Below are positions 44,243 through 52,186 of a DNA stretch of 64,000 bases, piece by piece. The stretch is from JAWLHA01 sp041690535 (GTDB lineage: Bacteria; Pseudomonadota; Gammaproteobacteria; Thiohalomonadales; Thiohalomonadaceae), in the NCBI GenBank assembly GCA_041690535.1, contig JAWLHA010000015.1, positions 1 to 64,000 on the forward strand. The letters are read 5' to 3'. The notes under the pieces are model-generated. The model worked only from the letters and a program-made list of their open reading frames with translations, searched no databases and was not told where the DNA came from. Each line of letters begins with the position of its first letter. Position 1 is the first letter of the stretch. A program made the translations under genes and the position numbers.

Positions 44243-44779
44243 ATGAGTTTGATCAATACTGTTGCACCGTCCGATGCCTCCGGGCCCATGGCGGAGACCT
44301 ATCAGGCAATCCGCCAAGCCTTCGGTATTGTCCCCAATGCCCTGGTTCTGCTGAGCGCCACGCCGTGGCAGCTGGAGCGGCGTTGGCAGAACCTGAGCTA
44401 CTACGAGGCCCACCCTCGGCTGGGCGGAGCGCTTCGGACGGCGATGCGCCTGCGTGTCGCGCGGAGCCACCAGTGTCGCTATTGTATCGGTGTCAACGAA
44501 ATGTTGTTGCAGCGTGAGTATGGTTGGCGTCCCGAACAGATCGTGGCGCTTGAGGACGCCACGGTGCCCCTGCCCCTGCCCGAGCGGGAACAGGTGATGC
44601 TCGACTTCATCAGCGACGCAGTTGCGCAGCCCCGGGTGGTCTCTTCCGCCACCATCGACGCCCTGCGTGCCGCCGGTTGGGCAGACAGCGATATCCTGGA
44701 TGCGCTCTGCTATGCGGGCGAGGCGCTGGTTTCCGACCTGCTCATCGATGCATTCAAAGTGGAAATGGAGGCTTCCTGA
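44243..44779 (+). CDS. AhpD-like / carboxymuconolactone decarboxylase family protein
   Basis: 178 residues. The AhpD core (about 40-110) has LRVARSHQCRYCIGVNEMLL, i.e. the CxxC redox pair, but Asn-Glu where AhpD has the catalytic His, as in many CMD-family alkylhydroperoxidase-like proteins. GAGGAG lies 9 bases upstream of ATG 44243. It is the first gene after the WYL regulator and is followed with a 1-base gap by the VOC gene. Peroxide or reactive-carbonyl defence is a reasonable but unproven reading. Confidence 0.78.
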   Translation: MSLINTVAPSDASGPMAETYQAIRQAFGIVPNALVLLSATPWQLERRWQNLSYYEAHPRLGGALRTAMRLRVARSHQCRYCIGVNEMLLQREYGWRPEQIVALEDATVPLPLPEREQVMLDFISDAVAQPRVVSSATIDALRAAGWADSDILDALCYAGEALVSDLLIDAFKVEMEAS

Positions 44780-44780
44780 C

Positions 44781-45203
44781 ATGCAACCCAGGATCAACCT
44801 GATCACCCTCGGCGTCGCCGATCTACCCCGCGCCACCGCCTTCTACGAGGCACTTGGCCTGCCGCGCTACCCGTTCGAAAGCGACGCCATTGCCTTCTTC
44901 GAACTGAACGGCAGCTGGCTGGCCCTGTTCCCGCGGGCGGAGCTTGCTGCCGACGTGGGCATGTCTCCCGAGGGGAGTGGCTTCCGCGGCTTCACCCTGG
45001 CGCACAACGTGGCGAGCCCGGAGGCGGTGGACGGCGTCATGGCCGACGCCGTGGCGGCCGGCGCGCGGATCGTGAAACCGGCCGCAGAGACCTTCTGGGG
45101 TGGGTATTCCGGTTACTTCGCCGATCCCGACGACTTCCTGTGGGAGGTAGCCCACGTTCCGCAGTTCTGGATCGGACCGAAGGACGGCGGCAATGACGGA
45201 TGA
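44781..45203 (+). CDS. VOC-family (glyoxalase-like) protein
   Basis: 140 residues with two beta-alpha-beta-beta-beta modules: INLITLGVADLPRATAFYEALGL at the start and GGYSGYFADPDDFLWEVAHVP near the end. Candidate metal ligands include Glu136-type WEV and the N-terminal Thr/Leu-Gly strand. Typical length for single-domain VOC proteins. It overlaps the start of the Tag gene by 11 bases. Substrate unknown; VOC genes beside WYL and AhpD genes suggest a detoxification unit. Confidence 0.8.
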   Translation: MQPRINLITLGVADLPRATAFYEALGLPRYPFESDAIAFFELNGSWLALFPRAELAADVGMSPEGSGFRGFTLAHNVASPEAVDGVMADAVAAGARIVKPAAETFWGGYSGYFADPDDFLWEVAHVPQFWIGPKDGGNDG

Positions 45204-45786
45204 GCGATGCCCCTGGTGCCTGGGGGTGGAGGAATACCTCCGCTATCACGACGAGGAGTGGGGCGTTCCTTCGTTTGAGGCTCGCCACCTCTTCGAAATG
45301 TTGCTGTTGGAAGGGGCTCAGGCGGGCCTCTCCTGGCTAACCATCCTGCGCAAACGCGAAGGCTACCGGCAAGCGTTTCACGACTTCGACGCAGCGCGCA
45401 TTGCCGCATTCAGCGAGAACGACGTGGCTCGATTGCTGGCCGACCCGGGCATCGTACGAAACCGGCTCAAGGTGGCTGCCGCCATCGGCAACGCCCGGGC
45501 CTATCTGGAGGTGGAGGCGAACGAAGGCTTCGTGCCGCTGATCTGGTCGTTCGTAGACGGCAGGCCGGTGCAGAATCACTGGCGCCGCCTGGAGGAGGTG
45601 CCGGCGGCCACGCCGGCCTCCGACGCGATGAGCCGTGCGTTGAAGCGTCGTGGGTTTCGGTTTGTGGGCAGCACCATTTGCTACGCCTTCATGCAGGCGG
45701 TGGGGATGGTCAACGACCATTTGATGACCTGTCCGCGATGTGAGGTGGTGTCGGGCATGGGCGAGCGGTTGCCCTCCCCGCAGTAG
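45193..45786 (+). CDS. tag: DNA-3-methyladenine glycosylase I
   Basis: 197 residues, close to E. coli Tag (187). Zinc ligands are present: CPWC near the N-terminus, YHDEEWG (His), and NDHLMTCPRC near the C-terminus. GLSWLTILRKREGYRQAFHDFD is the family's helix-hairpin-helix region. It removes 3-methyladenine from alkylated DNA. Start at ATG 45193 (MTDERCPWC), with AAGGACGG upstream inside the VOC gene. Its place in the WYL operon hints at a response to alkylating or carbonyl stress. Confidence 0.9.
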   Translation: MTDERCPWCLGVEEYLRYHDEEWGVPSFEARHLFEMLLLEGAQAGLSWLTILRKREGYRQAFHDFDAARIAAFSENDVARLLADPGIVRNRLKVAAAIGNARAYLEVEANEGFVPLIWSFVDGRPVQNHWRRLEEVPAATPASDAMSRALKRRGFRFVGSTICYAFMQAVGMVNDHLMTCPRCEVVSGMGERLPSPQ

Positions 45787-45936
45787 GTTTGCGCGGTGGT
45801 TCGCACCTGAGGTTCCTTATGAAACACCTGAGACTGGGGAGGGCGTGGCCGGATCGCGGCTGTGCTTTCCCCATGTAACAGGATCGCATTCGCCCGCCGT
45901 GGGGGGCAAAATGTCATCGACGCTCAAGAGTAGCAA

Positions 45937-46308
45937 TCACTCTTCTCTACCCCCCTGCGAGGGAAATGAACTCTCGTAAATGATAACGTCGCCGCTCGCC
46001 CTGAACGGGCCATGAACCTCTCCGGGCGGCCTGGAAGCGTAATGGCCGCACTCCAACCACATATCGAACGCCTCATCGTACAACCGCCCGGAAATGACAA
46101 GTATCTCTTCGGGGTACGGGTGCGCCTTACTGCCAAACGCGCCCGAATAGTAGCCGTCGCGGAACCATGTCAATCGGGTGTAATCCCCGCTTCCCGCATC
46201 CAGGGCCAGCGTTAGTTGACGCAGATTACCATGTGAACCTTCGACTTCTTCCCACTTCTCCAGATTGAGTGGAGCCAGGGGGTTCCAGTATGTCGCGGTT
46301 GTCTTCAC
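45937..46308 (-). CDS. Cupin-domain protein (ChrR-like)
   Basis: 123 residues with one cupin barrel. The motif region is DGYYSGAFGSKAHPYPEEILVISGRLYDEAFDMWLECGHYASRPPGEVHGPFRASGDVIIYESS; His and Glu (AHPYPEE) and the later PPGEVHGP are the metal ligand positions. The start MKTTATYWNPLAP at 46308 has AGGGAGG upstream. It is convergent to the Tag operon. The nearest families are anti-sigma ChrR-like cupins and small dioxygenase-like cupins; the substrate is unknown. Confidence 0.7.
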   Translation of the reverse strand: MKTTATYWNPLAPLNLEKWEEVEGSHGNLRQLTLALDAGSGDYTRLTWFRDGYYSGAFGSKAHPYPEEILVISGRLYDEAFDMWLECGHYASRPPGEVHGPFRASGDVIIYESSFPSQGGREE

Positions 46309-46328
46309 AAATTCCTCCCTGCAATGTT

Positions 46329-46517
46329 CTTAGGGGCAACTACTCGCCCCCTGTCATTCCCGCGAAGGCGGGAATCCAGTCTGGTCAAGGCTGAGAAGGT
46401 AAGACGGCTTGATCCTCCCTGCGCAAGTGGAGAACACCACTCGTTCACTTGTCACTTTTCTGGATCCCCGCCTTCGCGGGAATGACGGTTTCGGGGGGCG
46501 AGTAGTTACCTTAGGGG
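46329..46517 (+). mobile_element. GTAAC-ended MITE, short copy, flanked by CTTAGGGG repeats
   Basis: The left end is CAACTACTC at 46337 (GT lost or replaced) and the right end GAGTAGTTAC at 46500-46509. The 8-base direct repeats CTTAGGGG lie at 46329-46336 and 46510-46517. The interior has the paired ATTCCCGCGAAGGCGGGAAT and CCCGCCTTCGCGGG palindromes. The right duplication is also the start of the next element, so the MITE entered at that element's edge. Confidence 0.75.
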
Positions 46518-46668
46518 AACACTGACGAATTTCGCTTTCGTCGTTCCCGCCCCCGGTTAAGGCACTCCAGGGCAGGCTTCGGCGAGAGCCCGGAAAGATC
46601 AAGGCACTGGATGCCCGCCCCCCGACTGAAGCTCTCGCGGGCATGACGGTTTAATCAGCATTTCCTAG
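46511..46668. repeat. MITE-like element, diverged copy of the 8985-9178 unit
   Basis: The left end TTAGGGGAACACTGACGAATT and the right end TTTAATCAGCATTTCCTAG are imperfect complements and match the ends at 8985 and 9178. The interior blocks AAGGCACTCCAGGGCAGGCTTCGG and CACTGGATGCCCGCC are shared. CTAG/TTAG tetranucleotides sit at the outer edges. The stretch 46669-46841 shows no further feature. Confidence 0.55.
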
Positions 46669-46841
46669 CGGTCGGCCACCGGCCACTTCGCCACCCGAAC
46701 CTCCCGGACCTCGGAGCAAACAGACATTACCCCACCTTCCAAGGTGACTTCAACACCTGGAGTCGGCGCCTGAAGCGCGCGCGCGACCTGCGGCCAGTGG
46801 ACCACTACCACCTGCGCGCAGCGGCGCCACGCTGCTGCGCG

Positions 46842-49800
46842 TCAGCCCACGGAAAGCGCAGGCACCGCCTGTTCCGTCGTGTTGATTTCAGCGATGGCGA
46901 CGCCCAAGGAGCCCCAATAGGCGACAAATGTCAGCGCCGCCAGAATCCTCGCCGGAATGTAGTAAGTGCCCTGATTGAGCGCCGGGATGGCAAGGAAGTG
47001 AAGGGTTTGACCTGGCACGAAGTTCAACACCCCCCGGCTAAAGGCCAGGTTGTTTTCGGTGGTCTTCTCCTGCTTGGCGAAGTGCCACGCCGCCATGATC
47101 AACTGGGCTGCGCCCCACAACGTCACCGTCAACTCCGACGTGTAGATTTTTGCCTCCTTCGGCAGTGGCGAGTAGTGGATCAGCCCGCCGCGTGTCGGCC
47201 CGAAGATGAGTTGGCAGATCCATATGGTCACCCCAAACCCGGGCTCGCCGGGTGAACAGCTGGGTGCAGCTGCCTTTGCCGAGAGAGCCCAGGGTGCAGT
47301 GAAGCCTGTGGTCATGTAGCGCAGGACGACAGGCACGATACCGGCGGGGCCCAGCCCCTCGCCCGTCGCGTTCGCCCCAATGGCACTCGGGTCAACGAGA
47401 GAGCGCACGGCCATGGCGAAGCAGTAACCGGTCAGGAAGTTCTCGCGCCACTCGGGATCCCACGCAGTGGCGGCTGCCAGTTGCTGCGGGCGTGTGCCAC
47501 TCAGACCGATCCTCTGTCTTAGCGTCTCGGCGGTGAAGGTCGCTTCGAATCGCTCCAGTCCGCCGTCCGTCCAGGGTGCACGCCCCAGTATGACCTTCGC
47601 CCCGATCGTCATGGGGATCGCCACAACCCAGGCGCACACGTCGACCGGGGTGATGGTCAGGCCGTCTCCGGTGAAAAGGTGGTAGAGCTGCGACAAGACC
47701 GGGATTTCCCACTCCTGAAAGAGTGCATTGCGGAACGCCCGAATGACGGTCTCAAGTAGATCCAGCAGGGTGTCGACGACCCCCTTGGCAAAGTCGAGTG
47801 CAAAGAGGGCAACGCCTTCAAGGGCCTTGACCACGCCACTGAGCAGTAGCTGAAGCGCTTTGTTGGGGTCTTTGCCAATGTTGTCGAAATAGCTGAACGC
47901 CTCATCGAAGGCCTGCTTGCCGTCGTTGAACTGAAAGTTCTCGCTGAGCGACTTGAGCTTCTCCAACAGTTGATCGAGGTTCTCATCGAATTCGCTTGAC
48001 TGGAGGCTCGTTGCAGACGGCTTGACGTCGATCCTTGACTGGTTCTGCTGATAGGCGTTGAGAAAGATGTTGTGGTCCGCAGCATGCTGCTGGTCCGGAT
48101 CAGCAGGGTGCTGGTTGAAGTAGGTGCCCATGGTTGGGTCGCCTTCTCTATTCAGGTCGGATACGAGTTGGTCGACCACGCTATCCAGGTTTTCCTTTAC
48201 CCGTTCAAAACCCTGGTCAATCTGTCCCCGGATACACGCTACCGCATCGGCGGAGAAGTCCAGCACCACGCCAATGGTGTGCTTGATGCCCTTGGCGGTG
48301 CGGGCAAAGTCTTTGAAGTCGAACAGGAAAGCAAGCCAGTCGTAGAGCTGTTCCAGCTTCACCTTGAGCCAGTTCCAGACCCCCTCGATGAAGTCGAATG
48401 CCTGTTGCGCAAATTTGATGACGGCCTCGAAGACCTGCCCGCCGATCTTGATGAGCACGGTCGCAATGCCATCGACAACGGTAACGATGAACTTCTCCAA
48501 GCCGTCAACGACCCAAGAAACGCCGCTCTTGATGCCATTCCAGATGGTACCCAAATCGATGCCGAGGAACCCCCCATTGGTCGCCATCAAGTGGCTGTGG
48601 TCGAGGCGGAATGCCTCGGTATCCGCAAGGGTCGTGCGTTTGTAGATGGGCACCCCGGATGAGAAGTCCACTTCCCAGGCCACCTCTCCGAGGGATGAGA
48701 AATTGCTCTGCACTTGGAATCCCGTAGCGTAGACCGACGCAAACTTGAACTGGATTGGGGTTGCCTTCTCATCAGCCTGAGCGATATCCATTGAGCTCTT
48801 GGTGAGCTCGGCGATGCTTTCAGCAACTGCGTCGCGATCCTTGGTGTCGGCCTTCAGCAGCAGATTCCCATACCGGTCTTTGGCTGCAAGGACGTCCTCC
48901 TTGCTCACGAGCGCCAAGCGCGACTGAAGCTCGGAATTGGGTTGTACCTTGACGGGTTGGCCGGCCGGGGTCTTCGGGGTGGAAACCAGCAAAGTTGCAC
49001 CCGACAGTGCGTTTGCCCGCTGAAGGATCACTACTTTTCCGGTCAGGTCGGTCTTCAGCACCACTGGATCGACGATGCTGGAACGGTATGCCCTTCCATC
49101 CACCCAGAGGGTCGTGAGAAACGCCGAATTGATAGTAACGCTCGCGTTCTGGATCGGGGCGCCACTCTCATCCACGACGAAGATCTCTGTCGCGTGGGTC
49201 GGGACCGAAATGAGCTGATCTTCTGGCTTGGGCGCCTCGATAAGCTCGGAATACCATTGACCTGATTCAGGGGCCTGCCAGAACCGGTAAAGTTCATTGT
49301 CCGGGGTGACCGAGAAGGCCTCCGAATAGCCGTTCTGATTTCGTCCGACCGTGAAAATGGTGTTTTCCATGCCTGAGGCAAAGGGGAAGAGTACCTGCCA
49401 ACCCGCGACCTTCCCTTGGCGGTCCACTGTCTGGCGCGTATACCGCAGATCACCGCTTTCATCCACGACGAACACTTCTATCAGGTTGTCCCGGCGCAGG
49501 TTTGCCCGGATGCGTCCCAGCTTGCCGCGCTGGCCAGGATCGAGCCGCACCCAGTCTTCGAACTGAATACCGCCGGTGGAGTATTTCCTCTGCTTTTTCA
49601 CCCAAAGAAGACCGGTGTCGCGCTCGACGGCGAATATGTTGAGAAGATCCTCTGAATCCGCAATGGCGGCAATATGAGTGGCCTTTTTGTTCAACTTCTT
49701 CAGCTGTGAAGTCCTGAAGCCGTCTTCGGAAAACAGAACCTCGTCATCCACTCCAATAGCAAACAGTGCGGATTGGACGGGGTTGTTGGCCGCTGTAGTG

Positions 49801-50372
49801 ATCTCTTTCACCTTCGCATCCTGCCCATCCGGACCCTTGACCGGCGCCCATACCGTACCGCCCCATTGGTCGGTCTGCGGGTCGTAGTAGTTCGTTCCCA
49901 AGCGCCCGTCGTCCAGGCGCACGTTCACGTAAACTCGTCCGGTCACCCCCCGGACGCCGCGGAAGGAGCGGATGACATCCTGACTGGGACCGGTGCTTCG
50001 CTGCGTGTACCCGCCATCCTTCCAAGTAGCCAACGTCAACTTGCCCTTGCTGTCCAGGCCAAGGATGGAAGGCCGATCCGCGTCGCCCCCAGCCGCCGTA
50101 TAGAGGTACAGCTGCCATGCGCTGATGCCGAGTTCTGTTTCGTCATACGGGGCGATCTGATCCTGGGTGCGGCGCAGGCGGTAAACTTTCGCGTCCGAGC
50201 CGACGCTATAGATGTCCAGCGCCCCGGTGTTGTTAAGAAATGTGTGAATCTCTGTACCCGAGGACACCGGGCGCAGTGGCAGGAAGTTCTCCATGTACTT
50301 GGTACTGACGCGCAGGGCGGGTATAGCCCCGACCGGAGCCGATGCACGCGCATGGGTTGAGAACAGTGTCAT
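46842..50372 (-). CDS. Giant multi-domain protein of unknown function (last gene of a 4-gene operon)
   Basis: 1176 residues, no signal peptide. Residues about 1-400 have repeated strand units with aromatic and Asp/Gly turns (LFAIGVDDEVLFSEDG, LLNIFAVERDTGLLWVKK), like a beta-propeller. Residues about 400-490 resemble an Ig or carboxypeptidase-regulatory fold (ATEIFVVDESGAPIQNASVTINS). Residues about 640-800 are long amphipathic helices (WNGIKSGVSWVVDGLEKFIV). The last ~300 are partly hydrophobic, with two or three possible membrane helices. GAGGAGA lies 8 bases before ATG 50372. It could be a membrane-acting or scaffold protein; no named family is recognised. Confidence 0.5.
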   Translation of the reverse strand: MTLFSTHARASAPVGAIPALRVSTKYMENFLPLRPVSSGTEIHTFLNNTGALDIYSVGSDAKVYRLRRTQDQIAPYDETELGISAWQLYLYTAAGGDADRPSILGLDSKGKLTLATWKDGGYTQRSTGPSQDVIRSFRGVRGVTGRVYVNVRLDDGRLGTNYYDPQTDQWGGTVWAPVKGPDGQDAKVKEITTAANNPVQSALFAIGVDDEVLFSEDGFRTSQLKKLNKKATHIAAIADSEDLLNIFAVERDTGLLWVKKQRKYSTGGIQFEDWVRLDPGQRGKLGRIRANLRRDNLIEVFVVDESGDLRYTRQTVDRQGKVAGWQVLFPFASGMENTIFTVGRNQNGYSEAFSVTPDNELYRFWQAPESGQWYSELIEAPKPEDQLISVPTHATEIFVVDESGAPIQNASVTINSAFLTTLWVDGRAYRSSIVDPVVLKTDLTGKVVILQRANALSGATLLVSTPKTPAGQPVKVQPNSELQSRLALVSKEDVLAAKDRYGNLLLKADTKDRDAVAESIAELTKSSMDIAQADEKATPIQFKFASVYATGFQVQSNFSSLGEVAWEVDFSSGVPIYKRTTLADTEAFRLDHSHLMATNGGFLGIDLGTIWNGIKSGVSWVVDGLEKFIVTVVDGIATVLIKIGGQVFEAVIKFAQQAFDFIEGVWNWLKVKLEQLYDWLAFLFDFKDFARTAKGIKHTIGVVLDFSADAVACIRGQIDQGFERVKENLDSVVDQLVSDLNREGDPTMGTYFNQHPADPDQQHAADHNIFLNAYQQNQSRIDVKPSATSLQSSEFDENLDQLLEKLKSLSENFQFNDGKQAFDEAFSYFDNIGKDPNKALQLLLSGVVKALEGVALFALDFAKGVVDTLLDLLETVIRAFRNALFQEWEIPVLSQLYHLFTGDGLTITPVDVCAWVVAIPMTIGAKVILGRAPWTDGGLERFEATFTAETLRQRIGLSGTRPQQLAAATAWDPEWRENFLTGYCFAMAVRSLVDPSAIGANATGEGLGPAGIVPVVLRYMTTGFTAPWALSAKAAAPSCSPGEPGFGVTIWICQLIFGPTRGGLIHYSPLPKEAKIYTSELTVTLWGAAQLIMAAWHFAKQEKTTENNLAFSRGVLNFVPGQTLHFLAIPALNQGTYYIPARILAALTFVAYWGSLGVAIAEINTTEQAVPALSVG

Positions 50373-50398
50373 GTCGGATCTCCTCTTGGCATATTACT

Positions 50399-51205
50399 TC
50401 ATGAAAAATGAGTGGTCAGGGCCTTGCGTGCCCGTTGCAGCGCGGGAGCGCGCCACACCGGCTGTCCATGCGCATTGCAGTAAAGTGGCTTCTCTTCTCT
50501 GAGCGCATCGATGTCGACTGTGGGTGCAAGCCAGGAGAGCACCGGGCGAAGCCGGCGGGCACCAAAACCGATGGCGCGGCGCACTGCGAAACAGAGTTCG
50601 GTGATGTCGGCGTAATAGGGGGTGAACCGACGGGCAAAGGTCTTGGGGGGATAAGCGCCGGATGCCGCAGTCAGCAAGCTGTCGCAGGCCCCCTTGCAAG
50701 CAGGGTGGTCATGCAGGCCAATGTGGTACGCCAGTGCGACCACATTGGCCTGTACGGCCAGATCGACAGGATTGTCGCGCCCCAGGTCGGCGAGCCAGGT
50801 CCGCACAGCATTCGGGCGGACCCACGGCGATTCGCTTCCCGGGACGAGCAGCAGGGCAGCGGGCGCGATGACCCGTTTGAAGGCGCCTCTCGCCGCGGCG
50901 ACGTCCCGCCGCCTACCGCGAAGCATGGCAAGCCAGGCGAGTGCAGTATCATCAGCATCGGGCGGAAGCGTGTGGACCAACCGTGGCGTCGTTCCCGACG
51001 ACGGGTAGAAGGCGAAAGCCCCCGGCTGGTCGGTGGATTCGCATGTCTCCACGAAATCAAGCGCCGCGGAAAGTGCGCATGTGTGGCGGTGTGGATCAAG
51101 CAGGAGAGCGACGGAGGCGGTCACAAAGCAGTTCTCATCCTGCAGACCCGAGACCTCGGACGGGAACGCGCCACTCTGCTGCTGCATTGTGAGAAATGAG
51201 CCCAT
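50399..51205 (-). CDS. Possible alpha-toroid (terpene-cyclase-like) protein
   Basis: 268 residues. LPPDADDTALAWLAMLRGRR recalls the DxDD-type acidic motif and helix of class II terpene cyclase or prenyltransferase toroids, and helical repeats with ENCFVTASVALLL and AVQANVVALAYHIGLHD fit an alpha-alpha barrel. It is too short for a complete squalene-hopene cyclase. It starts directly after the stop of the previous gene (TAGATG, no gap) and ends 26 bases before the giant gene. Function is inferred only from fold resemblance. Confidence 0.45.
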   Translation of the reverse strand: MGSFLTMQQQSGAFPSEVSGLQDENCFVTASVALLLDPHRHTCALSAALDFVETCESTDQPGAFAFYPSSGTTPRLVHTLPPDADDTALAWLAMLRGRRRDVAAARGAFKRVIAPAALLLVPGSESPWVRPNAVRTWLADLGRDNPVDLAVQANVVALAYHIGLHDHPACKGACDSLLTAASGAYPPKTFARRFTPYYADITELCFAVRRAIGFGARRLRPVLSWLAPTVDIDALREEKPLYCNAHGQPVWRAPALQRARKALTTHFS

Positions 51206-52177
51206 CTAATGTGCCGGACGGGTTGAACTGGTCGTTGAGAACAGCAAACCGGAGTGTTTGCCGATGGTCAGCCCGATGACCCCGTGCCAAGGGACTGCAC
51301 CGCTGGTGTCGGGAGCGGTGAGCCGCTCGTAAGGGCCCATGTTCCAGCCTCGCGCGTCGCCAAAGGCAAGCAGCGCTTTCCGCGCTCCGGGAGCACGGCC
51401 CAGCAGTGCGTCGCAGTGTGCATACCAGGTGAGCGCGATGATTCGTCCCTGGTGGTCCGTCGCAAGGCTGAGCCCCTGGTCGAGGGTAGGCATCCTGGTG
51501 GTGATGCGCTGTTGCATCAGTTGCTGGAGGAGTTGGATCGCGGCACTTGAAAGTGCGGGCAGTTCGAGTTGCCGACATAACAGGCCCAACCCGTCTGCCT
51601 GAAGTGGCGCAATCGGGCCGTAGAGCTCGATGCCACCGGTACTCGGATCGAAACCAGCCATGAGGGGAATGAATGCCCTTGCGGGCAGTCGGGTGAATTG
51701 CCGTGGATCGATGGGGGACCAGTCACCCGTTGGGGTCGCCGCCGGGATCTCCAGATACAACTTGCGGCTGAAAACGCCATTGCGGCACCTGGAACTGATC
51801 CAGCCGCCATAGTGGGCCTCTGTCCGCCGCCGCTCGACGATGGATGCGCAACACACCTGCTGTTGTATAGAAAGTGTTGGGGCCAAGGCGATGCAGCGGG
51901 CAAGCCTGGAGCCGGGCGTCCCCGCCGGGTCGGTATCGACCGTCACTCGCGTATCCACCCCGCCGCTGTCCACCGACCAGACAAACTGAAACTCGACAGG
52001 ATCGCCTCCAGCAGCCAGATTGCTCCCACCCAGCTCGGGAGCGGGACAGAGCGTCCTCACTTCGGCCTCCCAGGCGAAAGCGGCATCGGCCGAACCCCCG
52101 ACCGCCGCGCAGGCTACTGCGAGGCGGTCGGGGTCAACACAACGGCTGCCTGAAGGCTTGGTTTCCGTGAGACTCAT
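51206..52177 (-). CDS. Unrecognised 323-residue protein in the 4-gene operon
   Basis: No family recognised. Features: paired Cys residues (QQQVCCASI, SSRCRNG), beta-rich first half, helical centre (SSAAIQLLQQLMQQRITTRMP) and a C-terminal half with IIALTWYAHCDALLGRAPGARKALLAFGDARGW and HGVIGLTIGKHSGLLFS. The repeating strand pattern with Trp and His in the second half loosely resembles aromatic prenyltransferase (ABBA) barrels, which would pair logically with a terpenoid-like neighbour, but this is weak. It is 9 bases after the 767-residue gene. Confidence 0.4.
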   Translation of the reverse strand: MSLTETKPSGSRCVDPDRLAVACAAVGGSADAAFAWEAEVRTLCPAPELGGSNLAAGGDPVEFQFVWSVDSGGVDTRVTVDTDPAGTPGSRLARCIALAPTLSIQQQVCCASIVERRRTEAHYGGWISSRCRNGVFSRKLYLEIPAATPTGDWSPIDPRQFTRLPARAFIPLMAGFDPSTGGIELYGPIAPLQADGLGLLCRQLELPALSSAAIQLLQQLMQQRITTRMPTLDQGLSLATDHQGRIIALTWYAHCDALLGRAPGARKALLAFGDARGWNMGPYERLTAPDTSGAVPWHGVIGLTIGKHSGLLFSTTSSTRPAH

Positions 52178-52186
52178 CGAAGTCTA

